Origin: Pseudomonas sp. 2FG
GTDB taxonomy: Bacteria > Pseudomonadota > Gammaproteobacteria > Pseudomonadales > Pseudomonadaceae
Assembly: GCF_005502935.1 (NCBI RefSeq)
Contig: NZ_SCMP01000012.1
Location: forward strand, 96,994-160,993
Reading direction: 5' to 3'
Length of the DNA: 64,000 bases
Shown piece by piece: positions 29,712 through 41,294 of this stretch (the stretch's first letter is position 1; each line of letters opens with the position of its first letter). Under the pieces are notes generated by a model. That model was not told where the DNA came from, searched no databases, and worked only from the letters and a program-made list of their open reading frames with translations. Position numbers and translations under genes: made by a program.

Positions 29712-29735
29712 CCTACTGGCCGTGACGCCGGTAGG
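29712..29735 (+). terminator. Weak hairpin after benF
   Basis: CCTACTGGC and GCCGGTAGG form a 9-base stem with one wobble and a 6-base loop. There is no T-run on the plus strand, so its role as terminator is uncertain. Confidence 0.35.
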
Positions 29736-29806
29736 CCGCAGAAAAAACGGCCATTAAAGATGGTTTTCCCTGAATGCTTCGCCGCAGAGCGGAGCTGGAG
29801 ACAACA

Positions 29807-31003
29807 ATGAACAAGAATAACAAGATGCCTTGCACAACCCGTTTCAGCTTTACCGCCGGCGCCCTGGCGCTGGCGCTCGGTGCGTCCCTGGCCACCGCGG
29901 TACAGGCGGCCGAGCCGCTGAAGATCGGCCTGTTGCTGCCCTATACCGGCACCTTCGCCGCCCTCGGCGAAGCCACCACCAATGGCTTGAAACTGGCCAT
30001 CGAGCAGCACGACAACAGCCTCGGCGGACGCCCGGTCGAGTATGTGGTGGTCGACAGCGAGGCCAATCCGGCCAAGGCCGTGCCGAACATGCAGAAGCTG
30101 ATCGCCGGCGCCAACGTCGATGTGGTGGTCGGTCCGGTGCATTCTGGGGTCGGCATGGGCGCGGTCAAGGTCGCCCGCGAGACCGGCGTGCCGCTGATCA
30201 TCCCCAACGCCGGCTTCAACGCGGCCACCGGGGCCCTGTGCGCGCCGAACATCTTCCGGACCTCCTTCACCTCTTGGCAGACCGCCTACCCGATGGGCCA
30301 GGTGGCGGCAGACAAGGGTTACAAGAACATCGTCACCCTGGCCTGGCGCTACGGCTTCGGCACCGAGTCGGTGGAGGGCTTCAAGGAGGGTTTCGAGAAG
30401 GCCGGTGGCAAGGTCAGCAAGGAAATCTACGTGCCGTTCCCGGACGTGGAGTTCCAGTCGCAGCTGACCGAGATCGCCGCGCTTAAGCCGGACGCGGTGT
30501 TCGTCTTCTTCGCCGGCGGCGGCGCGGCCAAGTTCGTGCAGGATTACGCCGCTGCCGGCCTGCAGGGCAAGATCCCGCTGCTCGGCTCGGGCTTCCTCAC
30601 CGAGGGCACCCTGGCCGCCCAAGGGCAGGCCGCCACCGGCCTGCTGACCACCCTGCATTACGCCGACTTCCTGGGTACGCCGGAGAACCTGCGCTTTCGC
30701 GAGGACTACCGGCAGAAGTTCGGCAAGGAGGCCGACGTCTACGCGGTGCAGGGCTACGACACCGGTCTGCTGCTGGCCCAGTCGCTTAAGACGGTAGCCG
30801 GCAATACCCGGGACCGTGCGGCCTGGATCGCCGCCATGGCCCAGGCGCGGATCCCCAGTCCGCGTGGCGAGTGGACCTTCTCCAAGGCCCATAACCCGGT
30901 GCAGAACATCTACCTGCGCGAAGTCCGCGACGGCGTCAATGTGGTGGTCAGCACGGCCGCCACCGCCCTGGCCGACCCCGCGCCAGGCTGCAAGATGCAG
31001 TAA
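29807..31003 (+). CDS. Branched-chain-type ABC transporter, substrate-binding protein
   Basis: 398 residues from ATG 29807, with GGAG upstream. The signal peptide ends AVQAAE. The mature start EPLKIGLLLPYTGTFAALGE and PNMQKLIAGANVDVVVGPVHSGVGMG are hallmarks of periplasmic Leu/Ile/Val-type binding proteins. Members near aromatic-degradation genes often bind aromatic acids. Its location between benF and pcaI supports benzoate or hydroxybenzoate as ligand, but this is inference. Codons 2-6 (AACAAGAATAACAAG) contain three AANAANAA words. Confidence 0.85.
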   Translation: MNKNNKMPCTTRFSFTAGALALALGASLATAVQAAEPLKIGLLLPYTGTFAALGEATTNGLKLAIEQHDNSLGGRPVEYVVVDSEANPAKAVPNMQKLIAGANVDVVVGPVHSGVGMGAVKVARETGVPLIIPNAGFNAATGALCAPNIFRTSFTSWQTAYPMGQVAADKGYKNIVTLAWRYGFGTESVEGFKEGFEKAGGKVSKEIYVPFPDVEFQSQLTEIAALKPDAVFVFFAGGGAAKFVQDYAAAGLQGKIPLLGSGFLTEGTLAAQGQAATGLLTTLHYADFLGTPENLRFREDYRQKFGKEADVYAVQGYDTGLLLAQSLKTVAGNTRDRAAWIAAMAQARIPSPRGEWTFSKAHNPVQNIYLREVRDGVNVVVSTAATALADPAPGCKMQ

Positions 31004-31082
31004 GCACCGCCGCCCCCGCACCCCGGTTGCCGTCTAGCGGCCGGGGTGCGGGCCCGTGCCATTCTTTGCCTTGGTATGCACG

Positions 31083-31943
31083 ATGGAACTTTCCACTCTT
31101 CTCATCCAGACCATGAACGGTCTGCAGTACGGGCTGTTGCTGTTTCTTATCGCCAGCGGCCTGACCCTGATCTTCGGCATCATGCACATCATCAACCTGG
31201 CCCATGGCGCGCTCTATATGGTCGGCGCCTACCTGGTGTACTGGTTGACCGGCCTGGTCGGCGATCTGTTTCTCGCCATCCTCCTGGCGCTGCCCTTGGC
31301 GGCCGCCATCGGCGTGCTCATCGAGCGCTTCCTGATCCAGGCGCTGTACCAGCGCGACCACCTGGACCAGGTGCTGATGACGTTCGGCCTGATCATGGTG
31401 ATCGATTCGCTGCGCAGCATCATCTGGGGCAACGACGTGCACAGCGTGGCCATCCCGGCACTGCTCAGCGGCTCGATCCAGCTGACCGAAACCCTCGACT
31501 ACCCGGTGTATCGCCTGTTCATTTCCGCGGTCTGCGCCCTGATCGCGCTGGCCATGTACCTGATCCTGCAACGCACCCGGCTGGGCATGATCATCCGCGG
31601 CGGCTCCAGCAACCGCGAAATGGTGCAGGGCTTGGGCATCAATATCCGCGTCATCTACACCCTGGTGTTCGCCGCCGGCGCGGCGCTCACGGCGTTCGCC
31701 GGGATGATCGCGGCGCCGGTGTCTTCGGTCTATCCCGGCATGGGCAACCAGATCCTGATCATCGCCTTCGTGGTGGTGGTCATCGGCGGTCTGGGCTCGA
31801 TCCGCGGAGCTTTTCTCGGTGCCTTGCTGGTGGGCCTGACTGCCACCTGGGGCGCCGTTCTGGTGCCGCAATACGCCGGCATGGCCGTGTATGTGCTGAT
31901 GGCCGTGGTGCTCTTATTCAAGCCACGTGGCCTGTTCGCCTAG
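31083..31943 (+). CDS. Branched-chain-type ABC transporter permease (LivH-like)
   Basis: 286 residues from ATG 31083 (MELSTLLIQTMNGLQYGLLLFLIASGLTLIFGIMHIINLAHGALYMVG), the standard N-terminus of LivH-type permeases. About eight hydrophobic segments. An upstream in-frame ATG at 31056 is possible. Second gene of the five-gene importer operon. Confidence 0.88.
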   Translation: MELSTLLIQTMNGLQYGLLLFLIASGLTLIFGIMHIINLAHGALYMVGAYLVYWLTGLVGDLFLAILLALPLAAAIGVLIERFLIQALYQRDHLDQVLMTFGLIMVIDSLRSIIWGNDVHSVAIPALLSGSIQLTETLDYPVYRLFISAVCALIALAMYLILQRTRLGMIIRGGSSNREMVQGLGINIRVIYTLVFAAGAALTAFAGMIAAPVSSVYPGMGNQILIIAFVVVVIGGLGSIRGAFLGALLVGLTATWGAVLVPQYAGMAVYVLMAVVLLFKPRGLFA

Positions 31944-31981
31944 CAGACTGTTGAAAACTGATAATTTTCGGGGACTTTCTT

Positions 31982-33009
31982 ATGCACGCATTACCTCGCC
32001 CGATCCAGCTTCTGCTTGTTGTGTTACTGCTGCTGATGGCTGCCTACCCGTTTTTCGGGGCAAGCCTGGCCGGTGAAAAACATGACTTCTTCCTGCAGCA
32101 ACTGACCAGCATCATGATCCTGGCCATAGTCGCCCTGAGCCTCGACCTGCTGGTCGGTGTCAGCGGCATGGTCAGCCTGGCCCAGGCGGCGTTCTTCGGC
32201 CTGGCCGGTTACTTCCTGGTGCTGTTCGCCCCTGAGTACGAAGCTGTGAGTATCTGGATCGCCCTGCCGGTCTGCCTTGGCCTGACCGCCCTGGCTGCGC
32301 TGCTGATGGGCGCTCTGATCATTCGTACCTCCGGCATCTTCTTCATCATGGTGACCATCGCCTTTTCGCAGATGCTGTTCTATCTGCTCCACGATGCCGC
32401 CTTCGCCGGCGGCTCGGACGGGGCCTACCTGTTTATGAAGCCCGAGGTCGCCATCGGTGGCCTGCAACTGCTCGATCTGGAAAACCGCACCACGCTGTTC
32501 TATGTGGTGCTGGCCTCGTTGGGGCTGCTGTTCATCCTGTTGCGTACCTTTATGCGCGCGCCTTTTGGCCGGGTATTGCTGGGCCTCAAGGAGAACGAGC
32601 AGCGGGTGCGCGCCATGGGCTACAACCCGCTGTTCTACAAACTGGTGGCGTTCGTCATCGCCGGCACCATCGCCGGTTATGCCGGCATGTTGTCGGCCAC
32701 CCAGTATGGTTTCGTCAGCCCCAGCCAGCTGGGCTGGCAGATGTCGGCCCATGTGCTGGTGATGGTGATCCTCGGCGGCATGGGCACCCTGTTCGGGCCG
32801 ATTCTCGGCGCCTTCGCCTTCGAGGGCTTGCATCACTGGTTCGCCAGCCTGACCCCGCATTGGGAGCTGCCGATGGGCATCGTGGTGATCTGCATGGTGC
32901 TGTTGCTGCCGCGCGGTATCGCCGGCCTGCTGTTGCAGCTGACGCAGCGCAAACGTGGCAAGGCAACGCAGACGCCAGCGGCCGGCGCGGTCAACAAGGA
33001 GGCCGAACA

Positions 33010-33013
<4 letters not shown>
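31982..33013 (+). CDS. Branched-chain-type ABC transporter permease (LivM-like)
   Basis: 343 residues; GGGGA lies ahead of ATG 31982. About nine to ten hydrophobic segments, with LLVGVSGMVSLAQAAFFGLAGY and GYNPLFYKLVAFVIAGTIAGYAGML typical of LivM. Its last four bases overlap the start of the first ATPase gene (ATGA), showing tight coupling. Confidence 0.88.
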
Positions 33014-33767
<754 letters not shown>

Positions 33768-33768
<1 letters not shown>

Positions 33769-34499
33769 TGAACACTGCAACCACAGAGCAAACCCCGCTG
33801 GTCGAGGTGCGTGGCCTGCACACCTATTACGGCAACAGCCACATCCTGCATGGCGTCGATCTGCACATCGCGCCGGGGGAAACCCTGGCGCTGATGGGGC
33901 GCAATGGCATGGGCAAGAGCACCACCATTCGCTCGTTGCTCGGCCTCACTCCGCCGCGCCGTGGCGAGGTGTGGATCAAGGGGGAAAACCTCACCGGCAG
34001 CCCGACGCATAAGGTGATCCGCCGTGGCATCGGCTATGTGCCGGAAGGCCGCGGCATGTTCCCCAACCTGAGCGTGCGCGAAAGCCTGGTGATGGCTGCT
34101 CGTCCCGGTGTCGACGGCCGCCGCGACTGGACCCTGGAGCGGGTGCTGGAAACCTTCCCGCGTCTGGCCGAACGCTACAGCCACCTCACCGGCAACCTGT
34201 CGGGCGGTGAGCAGCAGATGGTGGCCATCGGTCGGGCGCTGATGACCAACCCCGACCTGATGATTCTCGACGAGGCCACCGAAGGCCTGGCGCCGTTGAT
34301 TCGGCGGGAAATCTGGCAGGTGATCCGCCTGGTCAAGGCCTCCGGTATCGCCACCCTGGTGGTGGACAAGAACGTCAATGTGCTGCTCGACCTCACCGAC
34401 CGCAGCATGATCATGGTCAAGGGCCGCGTGGTGTATGACGGTCCCAGCCAGGCGTTGAAGGGCCAGCCGGAAATCCTGCAGACACATATCGGTCTGTGA
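33768..34499 (+). CDS. Branched-chain-type ABC transporter ATPase (LivF-like)
   Basis: 243 residues from ATG 33768, overlapping the previous stop (TGATG). Walker A GRNGMGKST, GIGYVPEGRGMFPNLSVRESL (typical of LivF), signature LSGGEQQMVAIGRAL and Walker B MILDEATEGLAP. Last gene of the importer operon. Confidence 0.9.
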
Positions 34500-34611
34500 A
34501 CGGTCGCGACAACGCCAATAACAGAGATGCCGGCTGGCGCCCTCCGTCTGCACGGAGGAGGGCGCCGCAGTCCCGGCCTTGCACTGCGCCGGATCATCGA
34601 AGAGCGCATTG

Positions 34612-34819
34612 ATGAACCTGGATCAACCGGCGGTGCACCCCGCGCGCGGCAGCGAAATCTGGCCGCACACCTGCTGCTCGGCAACCTGCTGGCCGATATC
34701 GCCCGGCGCAGCAGTCGGGCGAGAAGGTGCTGTCGAGCGCCGACAGCATCCAGGCGAGCAGCCAATCGATCCTCGAACTGGTCGAGGAACTGGGCTGTCT
34801 GCTCGAGCAGATTGAATAA
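34612..34819 (+). pseudogene. Unidentified decayed gene tail
   Basis: MNLDQPAVHPARGSEIW begins in one frame, LAAHLLLGNLLADIARR continues in a second, and QSGEKVLSSADSIQASSQSI ... LLEQIE ends at a TAA (34817-34819) in a third. The helical, Ser/Gln-rich end resembles tails of signalling proteins, but I cannot name a family. Codon bias looks protein-like in each piece. Confidence 0.35.
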
Positions 34820-34825
34820 GGCTGT

Positions 34826-34888
34826 GTTCGATTATCGAACGATAAGTCGATAATCGGATTGTTTGCCGGCGCCGCCCGGCCTACTGTT
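34826..34888 (+). promoter_or_regulatory. PcaR-controlled promoter of pcaIJF
   Basis: GTTCGATTATCGAAC at 34826-34840 is a PcaR-like palindromic word. GTCGATAATCGGATTGT follows and a TACTGTT element starts at 34882. Word order and spacing equal those of the orphan promoter after pcaR. PcaR is known to activate pcaIJ in P. putida. Confidence 0.8.
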
Positions 34889-34943
34889 GACTCACCCGCC
34901 ACCTTCACCCGGTGGCATCGTCAACCGAGCGAGAGCAGCACCG

Positions 34944-35801
34944 ATGGCCGAACTCATTTCCCTTGGCGAAGCCGTACAGCGCTTCGTCAACGACGGCGAC
35001 ACCGTCGCCCTCGAAGGTTTCACCCACTTGATCCCGACCGCGGCATCCCACGAGATCATCCGTCAGGGCAAGCAAGACCTGACTCTGGTGCGCATGACCC
35101 CCGATCTGGTCTATGACCTGCTGATCGGCGCCGGTTGCGCCAAGAAGCTGATCTTCTCCTGGGGCGGCAACCCCGGTGTCGGCTCGCTGCACCGCCTGCG
35201 CGACGCCGTCGAGAAGGACTGGCCGCATGCGCTGGAGATCGAGGAGCACAGCCACGCCGACCTGGCCAACTCCTACATCGCCGGTGCCTCCGGCCTGCCG
35301 TTCGCGGTGCTGCGCGCCTATGCCGGTTCCGACCTGCCGAAGGTCAACCCGCTGATCAAGTCCGTGACCTGCCCGTTCACCGGCGAAGTGCTGGCCGCCG
35401 TGCCGGCGGTACGCCCGGACGTCACCGTGATCCACGCGCAGAAGGCCGACCGCAAGGGCAACGTGCTGCTCTGGGGCATCCTCGGCGTGCAGAAGGAAGC
35501 GGCCTTGGCGGCCAAGCGCTGCATCGTCACAGTCGAAGAAATCGTCGACGACCTGAATGCGCCGATGAACGCCTGCGTGCTGCCGACCTGGGCGCTGACG
35601 GCGGTTTGCCACGTACCGGGCGGTGCTCACCCGTCCTACGCCCACGGCTACTACGAACGCGATAACCGCTTCTACCAGGCCTGGGACCCGATCGCCCGCG
35701 ACCGCGAAAGCTTCAGCGCCTGGATCGACGAATATATCCGTGGCACTGCCGACTTCAACGAGTTCAAGGCCAAGCTGGCCGCACAGCAGGAGGCCAAGTG
35801 A
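34944..35801 (+). CDS. pcaI: 3-oxoadipate CoA-transferase alpha subunit
   Basis: 285 residues from ATG 34944 (GAGAG upstream; MAELISLGEAVQRFVNDGDTVALEGFTHLIP). Family I CoA-transferase alpha subunit with the FSWGGNPGVGSLHRLRDAVE motif. With PcaJ it moves CoA from succinyl-CoA to beta-ketoadipate. The stop overlaps the pcaJ start. Confidence 0.95.
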   Translation: MAELISLGEAVQRFVNDGDTVALEGFTHLIPTAASHEIIRQGKQDLTLVRMTPDLVYDLLIGAGCAKKLIFSWGGNPGVGSLHRLRDAVEKDWPHALEIEEHSHADLANSYIAGASGLPFAVLRAYAGSDLPKVNPLIKSVTCPFTGEVLAAVPAVRPDVTVIHAQKADRKGNVLLWGILGVQKEAALAAKRCIVTVEEIVDDLNAPMNACVLPTWALTAVCHVPGGAHPSYAHGYYERDNRFYQAWDPIARDRESFSAWIDEYIRGTADFNEFKAKLAAQQEAK

Positions 35802-36579
35802 TGAGCGCCTACACCACCAATGAAATGATGACCGTGGCCGCCGCCCGCCGCCTGCAGAACGGCGCGGTCTGCTTCGTCGGCATCGGCCTGCCATCCAAGG
35901 CCGCCAACCTGGCGCGCCTGACCTCGTCGCCGGACGTGGTGCTGATCTACGAATCCGGCCCGATTGGTGCCAAACCGAGCGTGCTGCCGCTGTCCATCGG
36001 TGACGGCGAACTGGCCGAAACCGCCGACACCGTGGTGCCCACCGGCGAAATCTTCCGCTACTGGCTGCAAGGCGGGCGTATCGACATGGGTTTCCTCGGC
36101 GCCGCCCAGGTCGACAAGTACGGCAATATCAACACCACCGTGATCGGCGATTACCACCGGCCGAAAGTGCGCCTGCCGGGCGCCGGTGGCGCCCCGGAGA
36201 TCGCCGGTTCGGCCAAGCAGGTGCTGATCATCCTCAAGCAGTCGCACCGTACCTTCGTCGACAAGCTGGCGTTCATCACCTCGGTCGGCCATGGCGAGGG
36301 CGGCGATTCGCGCAAACGCCTCGGCCTGCCGGGCGCCGGGCCGGTGGGGATTATCACCGACCTGTGCATCATGGAGCCGGAGGAGGGTAGCAACGAGTTC
36401 ATCGTCACTGCGCTGCACCCGGGCGTGAGCCGCGAGCAGGTGATCGAAGCCACCGGCTGGCAGATCCGCTTCGCCGATGTAGTGGCGGTCAGCGAAGCAC
36501 CCAGCGAGCTCGAACTGGCTGCGCTGCGTGCGCTGGAAGCCCGTACTGCTGCCGCCCACGGACAACTGGGTGGTGAAGA

Positions 36580-36583
<4 letters not shown>
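35801..36583 (+). CDS. pcaJ: 3-oxoadipate CoA-transferase beta subunit
   Basis: 260 residues; ATG 35801 overlaps the pcaI stop (TGATG). The catalytic glutamate lies in [14 protein letters not shown] near residue 50. [45 protein letters not shown] is typical of the beta subunit. Overlaps pcaF by four bases. Confidence 0.95.
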
Positions 36584-37785
<1,202 letters not shown>

Positions 37786-37800
37786 CCGGCGTTTATATTC

Positions 37801-37880
37801 GTAGGGTGGGTTAGCCGCGAAGCGACGTAACCCACCGTTGGCGCAGTTGGCGGGTTACGCCATCGGCTAACCCGCCCTAC
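37801..37880. repeat. Pseudomonas-type intergenic inverted repeat
   Basis: Outer arms 37801-37817 (GTAGGGTGGGTTAGCCG) and 37864-37880 pair with one mismatch, and an inner pair (GTAACCCACC/GGCGGGTTAC) extends the fold. It stands 15 bases after pcaF and may end that operon. Similar GTAGGGTGGGTTA elements are dispersed in many Pseudomonas genomes. Confidence 0.65.
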
Positions 37881-38052
37881 GAGACTAAGGTTTTTTGCAT
37901 GGCAGGCTCGTCTGCGATCATCAGGGTCTCGGAAACCCGATCGGCAGGCGCGCTTGCTCCTGCAAACCTGTTCCTGCAAAAAGCAGGGCTGGCCGCACGT
38001 GCCATGTTGCATCTATAACAGAACCCACCTTCTTGATTTCTGGAGCACTGGC

Positions 38053-39414
38053 TTGAACAGGCCAAGCAACCAACTCTTCGATGCTTATTTCACCCAGCCT
38101 GCCATGCGCGCGATCTTTTCCGACCATGGCCGGGTGCAGGGCATGCTCGATTTCGAAGCTGCTCTGGCTCGCGCCGAAGCGCGTGTGGGGCTGATTCCGC
38201 AGAACGCCGTGCCGGCCATCGAAGCCGCCTGCAAGGCCGAACTGTATGACTTCGCGGCGCTGGCCGGGGCGATCACCAGTGCCGGTAACTCCGCCATTCC
38301 GCTGGTCAAGGCGCTGGGCCGGCAGGTCGCCGCTCGCAGTGCCGAGGCCGAGCGCTTCGTGCATCTCGGCGCTACCAGTCAGGACGCCATGGACAGTGGC
38401 CTGGTGCTCCAGCTGCGGGCGGCCATCGTGCTGTTGGAAAGCGATCTTGCCAGCCTCGCCGATGCCCTGGCCGCACAGGCTCAGCGCCACGCCGACACGC
38501 CCCTGGCCGGGCGCACCTGGCTGCAACACGCCACGCCTGTGACCCTCGGCATGAAGATCGCAGGCGTGCTGGGCGCCGTCACCCGTCACCGCCAGCGCCT
38601 CATGGAACTCAAGCCGCGCCTGCTGTGTCTGCAGTTCGGCGGTGCGTCCGGCAGCCTTGCTGCGCTCGGCGACCAGGCTTTTCCGGTGGCCGAAGCCCTG
38701 GCGCAAGAACTGCAACTGACCCTGCCCGAGCAGCCCTGGCATACCCAGCGCGACCGCCTGGTGGAGTTCGCCAGCCTGCTGGGCATGATCGCCGGCAGCC
38801 TGGGCAAGTTGGGTCGCGATCTCAGCCTGCTGATGCAGACCGAGGCCGGCGAAGTGTTCGAACCCGGCGCGCCGGGCAAGGGTGGTTCCTCGACCATGCC
38901 GCACAAGCGCAACCCGGTGAGCGCCGCCGTACTGATCGGCGCCGCCACCCGTGCGCCGGGGCTGGTGTCGACCATGTTCAGCGCCATGCCGCAGGAACAC
39001 GAGCGCAGCCTCGGCCTCTGGCATGCCGAATGGGAAACCCTACCCGCGCTGTGCTGCCTGGTATCCGGTGCCTTGCAGCAGGCGCTGCTGGTGGTGCCAG
39101 GGCTGGAGGTGGATGCCGAGCGCATGCGCGCCAACCTCGACCTGACCCAGGGGCTGGTGCTGGCCGAGGCGGTGAGCATCGTGCTGGCCCAGCGTATCGG
39201 CCGCGATGCCGCTCACCATCTGCTCGAACAATGCTGCCGCCGGGCGGTGCAGGAGGGCGTCCATTTGCGCCTGGTGCTCGGTGAGGAGCCGCAAGTCAGC
39301 GCCGAACTTTCAGCCGCCGAGCTGGATCGTCTGCTCGATCCGGCCCAATACCTTGGCCAGGCCCGTCGCTGGGTCGAACGCGCTCTGGCCGATCATCAAG
39401 CTTTCTCGCGTTAG
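38053..39414 (+). CDS. pcaB: 3-carboxy-cis,cis-muconate cycloisomerase
   Basis: 453 residues from a TTG start at 38053, preceded by GGAG at 38042-38045. The reading frame runs 33 codons further upstream, but LNRPSNQLFDAYFTQPAMRAIF is the family N-terminus. It belongs to the fumarase/aspartase superfamily with the GSSTMPHKRNPVSAAVL signature near residue 280. It lactonises carboxymuconate in the protocatechuate branch. Nine bases separate it from pcaD. Confidence 0.94.
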   Translation: MNRPSNQLFDAYFTQPAMRAIFSDHGRVQGMLDFEAALARAEARVGLIPQNAVPAIEAACKAELYDFAALAGAITSAGNSAIPLVKALGRQVAARSAEAERFVHLGATSQDAMDSGLVLQLRAAIVLLESDLASLADALAAQAQRHADTPLAGRTWLQHATPVTLGMKIAGVLGAVTRHRQRLMELKPRLLCLQFGGASGSLAALGDQAFPVAEALAQELQLTLPEQPWHTQRDRLVEFASLLGMIAGSLGKLGRDLSLLMQTEAGEVFEPGAPGKGGSSTMPHKRNPVSAAVLIGAATRAPGLVSTMFSAMPQEHERSLGLWHAEWETLPALCCLVSGALQQALLVVPGLEVDAERMRANLDLTQGLVLAEAVSIVLAQRIGRDAAHHLLEQCCRRAVQEGVHLRLVLGEEPQVSAELSAAELDRLLDPAQYLGQARRWVERALADHQAFSR

Positions 39415-39423
39415 GAGATTCCC

Positions 39424-40212
39424 GTGCCCGTCGTACAACTCGCCGATGGCGAACTGAACTACCTGCTCGAAGGCCCGGACGATGCGCCGGTGCTGCTGTT
39501 GTCCAACTCCCTGGGCACCGACCTCTATATGTGGGATGAACAGATCCCGACTTTTACCCGGCATTTCCGCGTGCTGCGCTACGACACCCGTGGCCATGGA
39601 AAATCGCTGGTGACCGAGGGGCCTTACAGCATCGAACAGTTGGGCCGTGATGTGCTGGCCCTACTGGATGCGCTGGATATCCCGCGTGCCAGCTACTGTG
39701 GCCTGTCCATGGGCGGGTTGATCGGCCAGTGGCTGGCGATCAATGCCCCCGAGCGCCTGCAGCGTGTGGTGCTGTGCAACACGGCAGCGAAGATCGCCGG
39801 CCCCGAGGTGTGGAACCCGCGGATCGAAACCGTGCTGCGCGACGGCCAGGCGGCCATGCTGGCGCTGCGCGATGCCTCCATTGCGCGCTGGTTCACTGCG
39901 GAATTCGCCGTGGCCGAACCGGCCAAGGTCAAGGCGGTCACCGACATGCTGGCGGCCACCTCGCCGCAGGGCTATGCGGCGAACTGCGCGGCGGTGCGTG
40001 ATGCGGATTTCCGTGAACAACTCGCCGCCATCCAGGTGCCGACCCTGATCGTCTGCGGCACCCAGGATGCGGTGACCACGCCGGTGGATGGCCGTTTCAT
40101 GCTCGAACGCATTCGTGGCGCCGAACTGGTCGAGTTCCACGCGGCGCACCTGTCCAACGTCGAAGCCGGCGCGGCCTTTACCAGGGCGGTGCTGGCGTTC
40201 TTGCAGCAGTGA
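39424..40212 (+). CDS. pcaD: 3-oxoadipate enol-lactonase
   Basis: 262 residues, GTG start with AGGAG upstream. Alpha/beta hydrolase with nucleophile S95 (YCGLSMGGLIGQ), the acid in VCGTQDAVTTP and His in EFHAAHLSNVE. It hydrolyses the enol-lactone from both branches to beta-ketoadipate. Confidence 0.95.
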   Translation: MPVVQLADGELNYLLEGPDDAPVLLLSNSLGTDLYMWDEQIPTFTRHFRVLRYDTRGHGKSLVTEGPYSIEQLGRDVLALLDALDIPRASYCGLSMGGLIGQWLAINAPERLQRVVLCNTAAKIAGPEVWNPRIETVLRDGQAAMLALRDASIARWFTAEFAVAEPAKVKAVTDMLAATSPQGYAANCAAVRDADFREQLAAIQVPTLIVCGTQDAVTTPVDGRFMLERIRGAELVEFHAAHLSNVEAGAAFTRAVLAFLQQ

Positions 40213-40219
40213 TTGCCTC

Positions 40220-40280
40220 GGTGCGCACGGCGCACCCTACGAAGCGTCGCGCTTCGCCCGTAGGGTGCGCCGTGCGCACC
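40220..40280. repeat. Long perfect hairpin between pcaD and pcaC
   Basis: Arms 40220-40241 and 40259-40280 are perfect 22-base complements (key words GGTGCGCACGG and CGTAGGGTGCG) with an inner AAGCG/CGCTT stem. The stability is high enough to act as a terminator or message-processing element, yet pcaC follows 25 bases later. Confidence 0.75.
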
Positions 40281-40305
40281 ACCTCTTAATTACCCGGAGC
40301 TCGAA

Positions 40306-40710
40306 ATGGACGAGAAACAACGCTACGAAGCCGGCATGCAGGTGCGCCGCGCGGTGCTCGGCGATGCTCATGTGGAGCGCAGCCTGGAGCACCTGACGCC
40401 GTTCAATAGCGAGTTCCAGGAAATGATCACCCGCCATGCCTGGGGCGATATCTGGACCCGTGCAGGCCTGCCGCGGCACACCCGCAGCCTGATCACCATC
40501 GCCATGCTGATCGGCATGAACCGCGAAGGCGAGCTGAAGCTGCACCTCAAGGCGGCCAAGAACAACGGCGTGACCCGCGACGAGATCAAGGAAGTGCTGA
40601 TGCAGAGCGCGATCTATTGCGGCATCCCGGCGGCCAACGCCACCTTCCACCTGGCCGAGGAGGTCTGGGATGAGCTGGGCGTAGAGTCGATCAGCGCAGA
40701 CAGAGGCTAG
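40306..40710 (+). CDS. pcaC: 4-carboxymuconolactone decarboxylase
   Basis: 134 residues, the family length. AhpD-like fold protein; MDEKQRYEAGMQVRRAVLGDAHVERS and AIYCGIPAANATFHLAEE are those of PcaC. It decarboxylates carboxymuconolactone to the enol-lactone used by PcaD. CCCGGAG before the ATG is the ribosome site. It is the last pca gene of the block. Confidence 0.95.
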   Translation: MDEKQRYEAGMQVRRAVLGDAHVERSLEHLTPFNSEFQEMITRHAWGDIWTRAGLPRHTRSLITIAMLIGMNREGELKLHLKAAKNNGVTRDEIKEVLMQSAIYCGIPAANATFHLAEEVWDELGVESISADRG

Positions 40711-41294
40711 CTTCTGGAGTTCCGGGGCGACGTCAAAGCTCAAGTTCACGGACTCGAGAGAGTCGAGGAAACAGGAGAAATACAACCTCATGAAATTTGG
40801 TAATTCGTAGGCATTCTGTCGAGAAATGAGCGGTCCGATACGCATCAGGCTGATCAGCAAGAAAGACAGATCCCCGGTGCTGGTGGTGCTGGCCGATGCC
40901 GGGAACATCAGCCGGGCCGCCGAACGGGTTGGCATCACCCAATCTGGGGCCAGCCAGGCCATCGCGCAGTTGGAAGCGCTGCCGGGCGTCCAGGTGTTCG
41001 CGCGCGATGCCGCTGATTCCGTCGATTCATCGTGAGTTCGGGTTGGTCTGCTCACCAGCAAGTTCATCTTCTCTTGCTGTTCGTGTCCTTGTGGATCAGC
41101 TATGAGCACAGCGGTGCTGCGAGTGGTGGAGATGTGGCGAGGTAGCGGCCCCGATTGCTTCGCAGACGTCGGGCGAGTGGCACATCCCGTTCCTGGTGCA
41201 GATAAACATGCCTGCCAGGGGCCGTGTCGGGTCATTCATCCGCGCTCCCATCGTCGGTAGGGGCTTCATAGTCACTTTTTCCGTCCTGAAGCGG
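40711..41294. other. Intergenic region after pcaC
   Basis: Holds a LysR-type relic at 40826-41035. The remaining 260 bases to 41294 show no gene or clear regulatory element. Confidence 0.6.
40826..41035 (+). pseudogene. N-terminal relic of a LysR-type regulator
   Basis: VLVVLADAGNISRAAERVGITQSGASQAIAQLEALPGVQVFAR is the winged-helix segment of a LysR protein. The frame then runs DAADSVDSS and stops, so only about 50 residues of a 300-residue family remain. No effector domain is recognisable downstream. The residues around the HTH are well kept, so the loss may be recent. Confidence 0.7.

Larger units (their letters stand above)
34500..34943. other. Intergenic region before pcaI with a decayed reading frame
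   Basis: Contains a GC-rich hairpin at 34536-34566 (GGCGCCCTCC against GGAGGGCGCC), a coding-like relic at 34612-34819 and the PcaR-type promoter of pcaI at 34826-34888. Confidence 0.6.

Noticed and set aside
28724..31021. Minus-strand 765-codon open frame opposite benF and the ABC binding protein
   Set aside because: A shadow of high-GC genes on the other strand; the plus-strand proteins have signal peptides and clear families.
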